A stretch of 64,000 nucleotides of DNA, taken from assembly GCA_964625855.1 (NCBI GenBank), contig CAZVFC010000026.1, positions 49,646 through 113,645 of the forward strand, given 5' to 3'. The stretch comes from JAPLUA01 sp964625855. GTDB taxonomy: Bacteria > Verrucomicrobiota > Verrucomicrobiia > Limisphaerales > UBA8199. Position 1 is the first letter of the stretch. Every line of letters starts with the position of its first letter. The notes beneath the pieces are model-generated. The model saw nothing but the letters and a program-made list of their open reading frames with translations, did no database searches and had not been told where the DNA came from. Below are positions 43,676 to 53,403 of the stretch, one piece after another. A program made the translations under genes and the position numbers.

Positions 43676-45628
43676 CTATTGGAATAGCGCCCGGTAGAAG
43701 CGGTAGCGGTACCCGGCAGTCGGCAGGCTGATCTCCGCCGGCGCGATGTTGGTGGAGACCGAGCTCCAGTTAACCAGGTTGGTCGAGGCCTGGATGACGT
43801 AGGTCGCGCCGGTCGCACCGTTGAGGAAACACTGGAACTGCCCGCCGCTATAGGTGGGATTGCTCAGGAACGGGACGACGTTGATGGGCACAATCTGCAT
43901 CGCATTGAACGGCCCACGAGGATTGCCGTCGGAGGCGAAGTCGCCCCTGGCCGAGACGCTGAAACTGCTGCCGCGCACGTTGCGGAAGCGGCAGAAGTTG
44001 CCGGCAGGCGTAGAGGCCCCGCCAGTGGTGTCGTCCACCTCGGTGTAAAAGCCGTTGTAGTCGGTATTACTGGCGTCACCGACATATTTGGTGCCATTGC
44101 CTCTGGTGGCGCCGCTGAGGGTATATTTGCCAACCCTCATGGCGCCGCCGTTGTCACCATCGGAATAGACAATCACGTCGTAGAGCAGGAATTTCACACC
44201 GCTGACGGTGGCAGAGGAGATAGACGTATTGCCGGTGTCCAAGTAGCCCTGCATCAAGGCGTAGTCGGCGGGGGAGTTTGGCATGGAGGAAAACTCATGT
44301 GTGCCGCCACCGGGAGTGGACCAGGAGATGGTCATTCCCGCCTGGAGGGGGATGCCGGCGCCGGTGCCACCGCTGGTGAGATTGATCCACCCGGTCTGGG
44401 GCACAACGCCGGCGTTCCCACAAATGGGCACGCTGTCGTCGCTGGTGCCGGGGTGGATGAAGTTAATGCCGACCGGCACCAGCATTCCAGCGTAGCCGCC
44501 GGGCCAGGTGTAGCGCTGGGCAACCGCCACGTCGAGGTCGTTGAGGATATCGGCTTTGTAATAGTCCGAGCTGCCCCCGATGTTCCAGTTGTCGTAGCCC
44601 TCAGGCCACTGGTACATGTTGAAGCAGCGGAAGACGGGCTTCCCGGTGGCAATGGCAGTCTGGTTGTAGCGGCTGATTTCGGCATACACCTCTTGCATCC
44701 AGCCCGGCTCGTAATGTGCCAGCGGGTCCTCCGGATGGCCGCCTTTCCAAAAGTAGTAACCGTTGCACTCGGTGGCGTAGAGCGGGAGGCTATAGAGGCT
44801 GGCCGGGATGCCAAGGTTCACCCAGTCCTTATAGACGTAGAAACTGTTGTAGAGTCCATTCCCAAACTTGGCGGTGCTGTGGATGGCGTCGCAGGTGTAG
44901 CCGCGGGAAGAAACGTGGAGAGCGACGCCGTCCGGGGGGTGCGGATTAGGGCCAGTAGTGGTGATGGCGGTGAGCATCTGACTGAGGTACTGGACCCAGG
45001 TCAGCGGGTTGGCTTCGTAGGGAAAGTTGTTGGGGCCATAGGGATTTGAACCGGCGATAAACGGTCCGGAGAAGCAAGCCGGGGCCTGTGGGAGCACCTT
45101 GTCGTTCGGACGCACGGCCTTGATGGCGTTATAGACTTTGCGGTAGCAGAGCGCGTAGCTGGCCGGGGTCACGAACGGGGCCACGTTGCGATTGGTGTCA
45201 AAGGGCCATTCGCCCGAAATGTTCAGCTCGTTGCCGATGGTCCAGATGGAGCAGCCAAGCGAGTTGGACACGAAACTGGCACAGCGGATAGCGAAGTCAT
45301 CATACTTATTGGTCAGGGGAATCGTGCCGATGGGGAAATAACCATGGTTGATGCGGCCGATGACCGTGTGGCCTTGGTTGGACAGGAAGCGGTAGTCCAC
45401 ACCCCAGGTGTCGTTGGTGTTAGCCCCAATTGACGCCGTCACCGTGACCCAGCCTGGGCCGGCGCCGCTGCTGATGTGTCCCAGGTACTCCGAAGCGTCA
45501 GCCGGCGAGGGGTCCCCGCCGTCGAAGATCCCGTAAAGGTAGGGCGACTCCTGGGCGAGACCAGCCGGTCCGGTTGCTAACAGAACTGCCAGGAGCAGGG
45601 TAATCAGTGAGGGAGTGGGTCTTGTCAT
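43676..45628 (-). CDS. secreted clan GH-A-like glycoside hydrolase with FYR tail
   Basis: This 650-residue protein has a signal peptide (LITLLLAVLLATGPAGLAQ). The catalytic part resembles a clan GH-A barrel. E134 in WTIGNELN would be the acid/base and E287 in LYATECNGYYFW the nucleophile, both at the ends of strands 4 and 7. A beta-sandwich-like part follows (about residues 400-575). The last 60 residues (YVIQASTNLVNWSS ... RFYRALFQ) are the shared module. The substrate is unknown; the neighbours suggest plant or algal polysaccharide. ATG 45628 starts the signal peptide. Confidence 0.75.
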   Translation of the reverse strand: MTRPTPSLITLLLAVLLATGPAGLAQESPYLYGIFDGGDPSPADASEYLGHISSGAGPGWVTVTASIGANTNDTWGVDYRFLSNQGHTVIGRINHGYFPIGTIPLTNKYDDFAIRCASFVSNSLGCSIWTIGNELNISGEWPFDTNRNVAPFVTPASYALCYRKVYNAIKAVRPNDKVLPQAPACFSGPFIAGSNPYGPNNFPYEANPLTWVQYLSQMLTAITTTGPNPHPPDGVALHVSSRGYTCDAIHSTAKFGNGLYNSFYVYKDWVNLGIPASLYSLPLYATECNGYYFWKGGHPEDPLAHYEPGWMQEVYAEISRYNQTAIATGKPVFRCFNMYQWPEGYDNWNIGGSSDYYKADILNDLDVAVAQRYTWPGGYAGMLVPVGINFIHPGTSDDSVPICGNAGVVPQTGWINLTSGGTGAGIPLQAGMTISWSTPGGGTHEFSSMPNSPADYALMQGYLDTGNTSISSATVSGVKFLLYDVIVYSDGDNGGAMRVGKYTLSGATRGNGTKYVGDASNTDYNGFYTEVDDTTGGASTPAGNFCRFRNVRGSSFSVSARGDFASDGNPRGPFNAMQIVPINVVPFLSNPTYSGGQFQCFLNGATGATYVIQASTNLVNWSSVSTNIAPAEISLPTAGYRYRFYRALFQ

Positions 45629-45685
45629 AGTCCACAGCAGATTATGCAGGCCCCTCCGCTCAAACTCCAACAACAAAGTAGCCGG

Positions 45686-46906
45686 TCAGTCACGACGGTA
45701 GGGCGAGTCCGCAGTGGCGTACATGATAACCTGGCGTGGCTTGCCGTGAGAGTGCTTGCCGTTGTGGGCACTGTTGACGCCGGTATAGAAGAGATGCCAG
45801 CGTCCATCGTGCTGCACAAGCTGGTTGCCCGCGTAGATGCCATAGCAGTCGGGCGCGGGCGGATCGCCGCGCTCGATCCAGGCGCGGCGCTGCGGGCGGT
45901 GCCATTGGACACCGTCGGCTGAGAAACACCATTCCAGGTCCATGGTTTGGGCCTGGCACCGGTAGTGGCCGAGCATGCCGATCCGCCCTTTCGGCGTCGG
46001 CGTCACCGAGAGGTAATAGAACTGCTGATCAACCGGGTCTTTCGCGTCCCGCTCAATGACACGCCGCCGGGTCTCGAAGTGAAGCCCGTCTGCGGAGGTG
46101 TAGCGGTCAATCACCCGCAACAACCCGGGGGCGTTGTCATGGGCCATGTAGGCAGGATCAGTCTTGGGGACCTGGACCAATGCAACGGAATACAGCTCGA
46201 AGGTGCCGTCCGGCAGTTGGTAAATGTTGGTGGCATCGTTGGAAATTAAACGCGTTGGCGCGGGCGGTTCCTCAGCCGGGCGATCTTTGCTCGGCTCCGC
46301 GTGCAGCTTCAGGCCATCAGGCGAAGCCACCCCCCAGGCAGCGCGGTCGTGAGGGTGGTAGAGCACCGGACGCAGGGGGTCCACGACGCGGTAACGGCGA
46401 CCGTCTTCACTGTCAGCGGCGAGATACCGAAGAATCCGCGGACCGTGCGCCCAGAAGTAAATCCGGTGCTTGCCGTCGCGCAGACGGATGTGAATGACCT
46501 GCACTGGCTTCCATCGCTCCGGCAGGTTGCCCAGTGTGAATGGGCCGTCGGCGGGGTCGCCGGGCGAGCATTGCGCGCGAACCTTCTTCATCGGCTTTCC
46601 CGGGACGCCCTCCGCAAAGGCGAGGGCGTAGCCGGAAGACGACTCCGACACCGAATACCAAATCCGCCAGGCGCCATTCTCCAGCGGTTCGGCCGGGCAG
46701 GTGAAGTTCTGGATGCCGGTGCCTTCCCAACTCTCGGAGGGCTCCAGGACCAGCCCGTGCTTGTGCCAAGCGCTGGGTGAGCACGGGCTGGGCAAGGCGG
46801 GGGAGGCTTCCTGCGCGGAGTGCGCCGGCACCTGCGGCCCAAGCGCAGCGGCAGTCGCGGCATAAATCGAAGCGCGGAGAAAAGTGCGGCGGTCTATGGT
46901 ATTCAT
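45686..46906 (-). CDS. Tat-exported five-bladed beta-propeller (GH43/GH32-like) protein
   Basis: This 406-residue protein has a twin-arginine signal (DRRTFLRASIYAATAAALG). Repeating segments such as WRIWYSVSESSSGYALAFAE, RYLAADSEDGRRY, YTSADGLHFETRR, CFSADGVQWHR and WHLFYTGVNS are typical of five-bladed glycosidase propellers. The catalytic Asp/Glu triad cannot be assigned with confidence. It is probably carbohydrate-active, in the same set as the adjacent hydrolase and the divergent PL9-like lyase. ATG 46906 starts the Tat signal. Confidence 0.7.
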   Translation of the reverse strand: MNTIDRRTFLRASIYAATAAALGPQVPAHSAQEASPALPSPCSPSAWHKHGLVLEPSESWEGTGIQNFTCPAEPLENGAWRIWYSVSESSSGYALAFAEGVPGKPMKKVRAQCSPGDPADGPFTLGNLPERWKPVQVIHIRLRDGKHRIYFWAHGPRILRYLAADSEDGRRYRVVDPLRPVLYHPHDRAAWGVASPDGLKLHAEPSKDRPAEEPPAPTRLISNDATNIYQLPDGTFELYSVALVQVPKTDPAYMAHDNAPGLLRVIDRYTSADGLHFETRRRVIERDAKDPVDQQFYYLSVTPTPKGRIGMLGHYRCQAQTMDLEWCFSADGVQWHRPQRRAWIERGDPPAPDCYGIYAGNQLVQHDGRWHLFYTGVNSAHNGKHSHGKPRQVIMYATADSPYRRD

Positions 46907-47034
46907 ACGGGCCAGGTCTTTGTGGCCTGAAGTGTGAACCGCAGGCTGCCGGATGACAAGCCCCCGCCGGCGCGCGCTCCAGCACATAATCCCTTTGGCA
47001 TCGAGCAGCCTGGCAGGTAGCCTGACCGCAGATT

Positions 47035-49584
47035 ATGAAGTGGTGCCAGGCAGTATGCATGATGATCGCGGGGGCCCTCGTGGGTGCCGGTCCCGTCCTG
47101 AATCCGTCCGCCGCCCACGCGGCGCTGCTGGCCTGTGAACCATTTACCAACGCGCCCGGCACGGCGACTATCGGATCCGGCGGCGGCTGGGGCTTCTCCG
47201 GGGCCTGGCAGGCCAACAGCAGCGGAGGTGTGGCCACCAACACCGGCTACGGCCTGACGTACACCGACGATGCTGGCAATTCGCTGGCGACGGCAGGTGG
47301 TGCAGGATTCTTCCAGGGTTTGACCACAGCGAATACTTCGATGCAGCCCTACCGGCAGTTCAGCTTCAGCCGCGGCACTAACGGCGTGGACGCGACCACC
47401 ACTTGGATAAGCTTCATCGTGGTGCGCCAGGGGCCGACGGGCACATTGGCGGGCAATCCTTACGGACGCGGGGCCAACGTTGCACACGATATCAACGCCG
47501 GCGCTCTGCAGAAGCTGGCCGTAGGTAACAGCAGCGGCGCGACTACCAATACCGTCGGCCTGATTCCGCAAGGCAACGCTGGCAACCTCAAGTCCTCCAC
47601 CAACGCCTTTGGCAACTTCACCAACTTCGTGGTGGTGCGCATTGATCATGTCAGCGGCGGCAACGACAATGCCTGGCTGTTCGTCAATCCCAACCTGACG
47701 GTCGAGCCGTCCGCCAACGCCGCCAGCGCCAGCTCGCTGGGCGGGTTTGACTTCTCCTTCGACCGCGTGCGCGTATTTGCCGGCGGCAGCAACACGCTGG
47801 CTCAACCCTACGCCGAGATGGTTATGGATGAGTATCGGGTGGGCGAAACCTACGCCGACGTGACGCCCTATACCAACTCGACTCCACCCACGCCTACCGG
47901 ACCGATCCTCATCACCAACACCGCGCTCCTGGCGAACGGCCTCGTCCTCTCAGGCGCCGGCGGCACGGCCAACGGAACCTATTATGTGATCGCCGCCACC
48001 AACCTGGCTGTGGCCGTCACCAACTGGCTGGCCATTGCCACCAACAGATTTGACGCCAGCGGCAATTTCAACTGGACCCAGTCGCCTATGCCGCCAGACG
48101 CTGGACAGTTCTACCGGGTGATGGCCGGCGGCCCGCCGCCACCGAAGCCGGTCGCGCCTTCGATCACCAGCCAATCGCAAGACCAATCGGTGATCGTGAG
48201 CAACAGCGCGACGTTCAGCGTGAGCGCCGCAGGCACGGAGCCACTGTTCTACCAATGGTATTTCAACACGAACACGGCGCTGGCTGATGCGACCACCGCC
48301 ACGCTGACGCTCACCAACGTCCAGTTCTCGAGCGCGGGCGCTTATTCAGTCCGCATCACCAACGCCGTCGGTTCCGTCACCAGCACCATCGCCATGCTCA
48401 CGGTTCACCCGACGGTGATCACCAACGGAGCCTACTTTGTCTCGACCACGGGCAGCGATTCAAATCCCGGCACCCTCGGCCAGCCCTTCCTGACGATCAG
48501 CAAGGGACTCACCGCTGTCGGCACCGGCGGACTGCTCTACCTGCGGGGCGGCACGTACGCGCTCCCGAGCAAGCTGAGCCTCAACAAGACCGCCAGCCCC
48601 ACCAACCGCATCCGCATCTGGGCTCTCCCGGGCGAAACGCCGATCATTGACAATACGGGCATCGGCGGCAGCATTGACGGCATCAGCATCAGCGGCCATT
48701 GGTATCACCTCAAGGGCCTCGAACAGAAGCGCGCGACGCACAACGGCATCAACATCTCCGGCAACTCGAACATCGTCGAGCAGTGCACCGTACACGACAA
48801 CGGCAACACCGGCCTCCACATCACCGGCGGCAGTTCGGGCTCCACCTACCCAGCCTACAACCTGATTCTGAACTGCGATGCTTATCTTAATTACGATCCG
48901 CCCGACGGCGAGGATGCGGACGGCTTCAGCGCGAAATGGAACCTGGGGCCGGGCAACGTGCTCAGCGGCTGCCGCGCGTGGCTGAACTCTGACGATGGCT
49001 GGGACCTCTGGATGGGGAACGCGCCGGTGACGATCACCAATTGCTGGGCGTTTTGGACCGGCTCGAACTACTGGAACAACCCGTCGTTCAACGGCAACGG
49101 CAACGGCTTCAAGCTCGGCGGCAGCAACGTGGCCGCCGCTCATCGCCTGGTGCGGTCCGTCGCGTTCCACAACTTGCACCACGGCATTGACCAGAACAAC
49201 AACACCGCCGGCCTCACGGTGGACCAAAACACCTCGTGGGCCAACGGCAGCAGGAATTTCTATCTCAACCACGGCGCCAACACCACGCCGCACGTCGTGC
49301 GCAACAACCTTTCCTTCGACGGCATCGCCGGCGATACCTTCACCAGCGGCACCTTGGCAACCAACAACAGTTGGCAGGTGATCTCACCCGCCCCCACCAC
49401 CGGTGATGTCGGGAGCGTGGAGGTATCGTTCGCCCTCGCGCCGCGTCAATCCGATGGCAGCCTGCCGGAGAGTCCATTCCTGCGGCCCGTATCGGGCGGA
49501 CGGTTGGTTGACCGGGGCGTTGACCTCGGTGAGCCGTATTCCGGCATTGCGCCCGACCTTGGTGCGTTTGAAGTCTTGCCTTGA
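47035..49584 (+). CDS. secreted PL9-like pectate lyase with Ig-like domain
   Basis: This 849-residue protein has a signal peptide (MKWCQAVCMMIAGALVGAG). Residues about 30-290 are a jelly-roll-like region. About 310-365 contains an internal ATNLAVAVTNW ... FYRVMAGG module. About 375-460 is an Ig-like domain (PLFYQWYFNTNT ... SAGAYSVRITN). About 465-849 is a parallel beta-helix with YFVSTTGSDSNPGTLGQPF, then EDADGFSAKWNLGPGN and NSDDGWDLW. K634 in DGFSAK matches the catalytic base Lys of PL9 pectate lyase Pel9A. It probably cleaves polygalacturonate. It is divergent from the propeller gene. Confidence 0.85.
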   Translation: MKWCQAVCMMIAGALVGAGPVLNPSAAHAALLACEPFTNAPGTATIGSGGGWGFSGAWQANSSGGVATNTGYGLTYTDDAGNSLATAGGAGFFQGLTTANTSMQPYRQFSFSRGTNGVDATTTWISFIVVRQGPTGTLAGNPYGRGANVAHDINAGALQKLAVGNSSGATTNTVGLIPQGNAGNLKSSTNAFGNFTNFVVVRIDHVSGGNDNAWLFVNPNLTVEPSANAASASSLGGFDFSFDRVRVFAGGSNTLAQPYAEMVMDEYRVGETYADVTPYTNSTPPTPTGPILITNTALLANGLVLSGAGGTANGTYYVIAATNLAVAVTNWLAIATNRFDASGNFNWTQSPMPPDAGQFYRVMAGGPPPPKPVAPSITSQSQDQSVIVSNSATFSVSAAGTEPLFYQWYFNTNTALADATTATLTLTNVQFSSAGAYSVRITNAVGSVTSTIAMLTVHPTVITNGAYFVSTTGSDSNPGTLGQPFLTISKGLTAVGTGGLLYLRGGTYALPSKLSLNKTASPTNRIRIWALPGETPIIDNTGIGGSIDGISISGHWYHLKGLEQKRATHNGINISGNSNIVEQCTVHDNGNTGLHITGGSSGSTYPAYNLILNCDAYLNYDPPDGEDADGFSAKWNLGPGNVLSGCRAWLNSDDGWDLWMGNAPVTITNCWAFWTGSNYWNNPSFNGNGNGFKLGGSNVAAAHRLVRSVAFHNLHHGIDQNNNTAGLTVDQNTSWANGSRNFYLNHGANTTPHVVRNNLSFDGIAGDTFTSGTLATNNSWQVISPAPTTGDVGSVEVSFALAPRQSDGSLPESPFLRPVSGGRLVDRGVDLGEPYSGIAPDLGAFEVLP

Positions 49585-49605
49585 ACGAAGAATCGCCCGC
49601 CTCGC

Positions 49606-50970
49606 CTACCGCGGCGGCAGAGCGCGCCAAGCGTGTTCGTCCGCGACTTGAGCAACCTTGGCCTCGTCGAGGTAAACCAGCTTCGTCGTGATGCGTTCGG
49701 CATCAACTTTCACCAGAACGCAGCCGATGGTTCTGACCTGTCCGCTGGCAGAGCCGGCCTGGCTGGAATAGGTGTAGGCAATCTTCTCTGCATTGTAGGT
49801 GAGCGGGCCGGCCTTCACACCGCGTTCACCGTCGGAGGATGGGATGGCCATATACACCGTGCCCTTCCCGTCCGGTACGACCTCGTCGCGGTACAGAGGA
49901 TGGGTACGCAGATAAACATGGTTGTTCCCCGCCAAAGCGAAGGCGACCCCGTGCTCGTCGCAGAAATCCTTCCAGTTGGCGTACCAGCTTGTCTTGCCGG
50001 CCCGCCCGTCGAACCACTGATAATGCTCGCTCAGGAAGATGTATTGATATTTGCCTTTCAGCCGCTGGATCACCCCGGCCGCCCAGTTCTTGGCCGCCGC
50101 CTCCCCGGCGGGGTTCTTCACCATCGCCTCGTTGTTGAGGATGATGAACAAAACCTTCCCGTAAGTGAACCAGTAGCAAACGCCTTCCTGCCCGGCGTAA
50201 CCGTTGAGCGGGAAGTTGTTGGCTGCTTTGAAGTAGGCGGAGCTGACCGAGCCGGTTCGGGTCATGGCGTCATGGTTGCCCAGTACGTTGGCAAACATGT
50301 AGTCCCTGATGAAATCCTGCTCGTATAAGGTCTTCCAGAACGAATAACTGCCGCCCCAGGCCACTACGTCGCCAGTCGAGAAGATGAAGTCCACGCTCGG
50401 GTCAACGGCCAACGCCGCACCCATCACCTTCACCGCATTGGCCAGGCGGCCGGCGAGGGGCGAATAGAGGTGGAAATCGCCGATCCATACAAAGCTGAAT
50501 TCCCCGGCGCCGGCGGTCTTGAAATAGCGGACGGCGCTGGGTTTGCCCCCGTCGGCGGAGACCTTATACATGTATTCCGTGTCCGGCTCCAGACCGGCCA
50601 ACGTCACGCCGTAATCAAGAAACACCGCCTTTTCACGGAAATCCGCGCCAGCGGCGGTCTTTGAATACACACCGTCGAAGATATCGCAACGCTCCCAAAT
50701 CCCTTTCACGTTCACGGCGCGCGCCCAGGCGGTGTCAGACTTCTTCGTATAGCTGACAAAGCCGTTGGTGCATTCCAGGTCGGCGTGCCAGCCGATATTC
50801 ATTTGCGTCGAGGCATCCTCGCCCGGGTTGCTGACAATCGAATACACATCGGCGGCCGCTGCCGGCATCCCCCACCCGCAGGCAAGCACGGCGGCGGACA
50901 GTAACAGACCGGGCACTCGCTTGAGCAGCCAGGCAAGAATTCCTCTACAAGCTCCAGTCTCCTTCACCAT
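49606..50970 (-). CDS. exported purple acid phosphatase-like metallophosphoesterase
   Basis: The protein is about 454 residues with an export signal (VPGLLLSAAVLACGWGMPAAAA). An FN3-like domain (residues about 45-150, DTEYMYKVSADG) precedes a calcineurin-type domain. Metal-binding motifs are IGDFHLYS, FSTGDVVAWGG, LGNHDAMT, LSEHYQWF and AGNNHVYLR, all intact. It probably releases phosphate from organic substrates in the periplasm. The in-frame ATG at 51018 is an alternative start. It converges with the pectate lyase, 21 bases away. Confidence 0.88.
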   Translation of the reverse strand: MVKETGACRGILAWLLKRVPGLLLSAAVLACGWGMPAAAADVYSIVSNPGEDASTQMNIGWHADLECTNGFVSYTKKSDTAWARAVNVKGIWERCDIFDGVYSKTAAGADFREKAVFLDYGVTLAGLEPDTEYMYKVSADGGKPSAVRYFKTAGAGEFSFVWIGDFHLYSPLAGRLANAVKVMGAALAVDPSVDFIFSTGDVVAWGGSYSFWKTLYEQDFIRDYMFANVLGNHDAMTRTGSVSSAYFKAANNFPLNGYAGQEGVCYWFTYGKVLFIILNNEAMVKNPAGEAAAKNWAAGVIQRLKGKYQYIFLSEHYQWFDGRAGKTSWYANWKDFCDEHGVAFALAGNNHVYLRTHPLYRDEVVPDGKGTVYMAIPSSDGERGVKAGPLTYNAEKIAYTYSSQAGSASGQVRTIGCVLVKVDAERITTKLVYLDEAKVAQVADEHAWRALPPR

Positions 50971-51084
50971 GTTAGGCCCGACAATGCCGATCCTTTGCAG
51001 CTCACGTGTGCTCATCATTCAGGGCTTCAATACAGGGCAATGCCCCACCCTTGTCAATTCGCATTGAGCCTCCATCACTCTCAC

Positions 51085-51258
51085 GAGCGCATCCCGACAC
51101 CGCCACCGGAGCGCGGCTGTCCTCAGCCGCAGCACCCCCGACTATGCGGGCTTCCCCCAGTGTCTCGAAACCCACTCCCTATCGCACGTGCTGCGGCTGA
51201 GGACAGCCGCGCTCCGCGCATGTCCCGATTCCCGAGAGCGGCGGCGGTGTCAAGATAT
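51085..51258. repeat. REPIN-like inverted-repeat element, copy B
   Basis: Perfect 26-base arms lie at 51108-51133 and 51190-51215, identical to those of copy A at 14.4 kb, with a 56-base spacer. Relative to copy A the whole element is reversed. Flanking matches include CGACACCGCCACC on the left and CATGTCCCGATT with CGAGAGCGG on the right. It occupies the divergent gap between the phosphoesterase and ceramidase-like genes (50971-51364). Confidence 0.85.
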
Positions 51259-51364
51259 GCCCCACTCTCACCCACGTTTTCCATTCGGTATCAGTGTACT
51301 GCTCCTCCGCCACTTTCTTAACTGGCAAATCACGGCGTCTGGTGTTCACTTGTGCCTTGTGGTC

Positions 51365-52960
51365 ATGAAAACGCTATTTCGCAGGAAACCAGGCCCCTCG
51401 CGGTCAACTGCTTCCCTGGGGCAACAGGTTGGCGTCGCTACCCTCATAGCAGTCCTTTGTGCCGGGGTCCCGGCCACAAGGGCCGCCGCCGCGCCGGAGG
51501 TGGCCGCGCAGGCCGCTCTAAAGGCCGGTTTCGCTGAGCGCGACATCACACCCGATATCGGCATGGAAGCGCCGGGCAATTACGGCAAGAGCTACCACCG
51601 CACCTTTCACGATCCCTGCAAAGTCCGCGCCGTGGTGTTCGACGACGGCCCGCACCGCGTGGCGCTCGTCGGCGTGGACCTGCTGTTCGTCACGCGCCAC
51701 CTTGTCACCGCGGCGCGTGCCGACATTCAGCAGCGCTGCGGCATTAAACCCGAATGCGTGCTCATCGGCGCGTCGCACTCGCATTCCTCCGGGCCGATCG
51801 CCATGGGCGAGCCCGCCGACTATGACAACGCCTCCCCGTTGGTTAAGCATCTGGCGAACGAAAAGTCCATCACCTCCAACCCCGGCTACACGCAATTGTT
51901 GAAGCGGCAAATCGTCGAAGCCGTTGTGGACGCGCACACCGCCCGCGCGGAGGCCAGGCTCGCCGTCGGTTTCGGCACGGAGGACCAGGTCGCCTTTAAC
52001 CGCCGCTTCCGCATGAAGAACGGTCGCACGTTCACTCACCCGGGCGCCGGCAATCCTGAGATCGCGGGCCCGGCCGGGCTAATTGACCCGCAGGTCGGCG
52101 TGGTCGGCGTCTGGAACCTCAAAGGCGCCTTGCTCGGCTGCGTGGTGAACTTCGCCTGTCATGCCACAACCAGCCCGGGCGGCATCTCCGCCAACTGGAT
52201 AGGGACGATGGAACAGACCCTGCGCCGGGCCACCGGCGACGCGGCTCTGCCGGTCGTTTTCCTGCAAGGCGCGTGCGGCGACGTGACGCAGGTGGATAAC
52301 CTGACCCGGTTCCAAAACCCCGGCGCCGAGGAATGGTGCCAGATGGTTGGAGGACGCGTCGGCGCCGAAGCCTACAAGACGCTGTTGCTGATCCAGCGCG
52401 GGGCGAGCACTAATATCGCCCTCGATGTGCGCCAGAAGGTCTGGAACATCAAACGCCGCGCCCCGGCGCCGGAGAAGGTCAAGCGCGCGCTCGAACTGGT
52501 GCAGCAGGACCCCAAAGACGTCGGGGCGACCGAGTGGACGTTCGCCAAGGAGACAGTCTTGCTGGATGCGCTCCTCAAAACGCGGCCGGAAGCTGAGGTG
52601 GAAGTCCAAGCCATCCAGGTTGGCCCGCTGGTGCTGGTCTCCAACCCGGCGGAATACTTCGTGCAATACGGCCTCGACCTCAAGAAAGGGAGCAAGTTCC
52701 CATTCACCTTCCCCGTCGAACTGGCCAATGGCTGCGTCGGTTACGTGCCCACCGAGGAGGCCTTCAGCGCCGCCGGCGGCGGCTACGAGACCCGGCTAAC
52801 GTCTTACAGCAACCTGGAGATCACCGCGGGTCGGCAGTTGCTCAATGTCGGCATCGAACTGGCGAACCAAATGACCCCCGGCACGGTCCCGCTCCCGCCC
52901 CCTGCCCCGCCCTACCGCGCGCCCTGGTCCTACGGCAACGTGCCGCCGGAGTTGAACTGA
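51365..52960 (+). CDS. exported neutral/alkaline ceramidase-like hydrolase
   Basis: This 531-residue protein has a basic N-terminus then a hydrophobic stretch (VATLIAVLCAGVPATRAAAA). The body matches the N-terminal domain of neutral/alkaline non-lysosomal ceramidases: LKAGFAERDITPDIG, VALVGVDLLFVTRHL, LIGASHSHSSGP (metal/active-site region), VVNFACHATTSPG, FLQGACGDV and NGCVGYVPTEEAF. The classic C-terminal Ig-like domain is absent, so it may hydrolyse other amides or esters. Verrucomicrobial genomes often carry such genes in polysaccharide loci. ATG 51365 was chosen; the upstream frame runs into the REPIN-like repeat. Confidence 0.82.
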   Translation: MKTLFRRKPGPSRSTASLGQQVGVATLIAVLCAGVPATRAAAAPEVAAQAALKAGFAERDITPDIGMEAPGNYGKSYHRTFHDPCKVRAVVFDDGPHRVALVGVDLLFVTRHLVTAARADIQQRCGIKPECVLIGASHSHSSGPIAMGEPADYDNASPLVKHLANEKSITSNPGYTQLLKRQIVEAVVDAHTARAEARLAVGFGTEDQVAFNRRFRMKNGRTFTHPGAGNPEIAGPAGLIDPQVGVVGVWNLKGALLGCVVNFACHATTSPGGISANWIGTMEQTLRRATGDAALPVVFLQGACGDVTQVDNLTRFQNPGAEEWCQMVGGRVGAEAYKTLLLIQRGASTNIALDVRQKVWNIKRRAPAPEKVKRALELVQQDPKDVGATEWTFAKETVLLDALLKTRPEAEVEVQAIQVGPLVLVSNPAEYFVQYGLDLKKGSKFPFTFPVELANGCVGYVPTEEAFSAAGGGYETRLTSYSNLEITAGRQLLNVGIELANQMTPGTVPLPPPAPPYRAPWSYGNVPPELN

Positions 52961-53403
52961 ACGGCTCAGCCAACCCCAGCCCGGACACCCACCACCTGGG
53001 TGCCGTCTGGCGTTCTCTCCTTACGGTGGCCTGGCCCCACGCAGAGCAGGTCCTCCAGGCACCGACCAGCAATACACCTCGGAGCTGAAGCCCGGCCTCT
53101 CGGGGCGCTGAGGGATACTCGGCATGGGCCTGGCCATCCGCGATTTGCCATAGGCGATATAGGTTGACATTGACGAAATGGCATGTCGCGACGCACAAGC
53201 GAGTCTCACCGGATACTCACCGTATACACACCGTAGCAGCACCGTAGATAACATTTGGACCGACTCTAACGCAACAGCCTCTCCCTCAGCTTCTTCCACT
53301 AGGCCCCGCCCCCATCCGCGTTACCCGTAATCCGTGGCTAATCTTGGTTCCTGTGTAACAAATTGTGCGTGCAATCAGCGGTTACCATCCGTAGATTGGT
53401 CGT
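52961..53403. other. 443-base non-coding region
   Basis: No gene is supportable. It contains the 11-bp-period array at 53206-53249. The rest shows no pattern. Confidence 0.5.
53206..53249. repeat. 11-bp-period tandem array (CACCGTA units)
   Basis: Four consecutive 11-base units start at 53206, 53217, 53228 and 53239, each containing CACCG at the same offset (TCACCGGATAC, TCACCGTATAC, ACACCGTAGCA, GCACCGTAGAT). The period is exact with variable ends. Confidence 0.85.
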
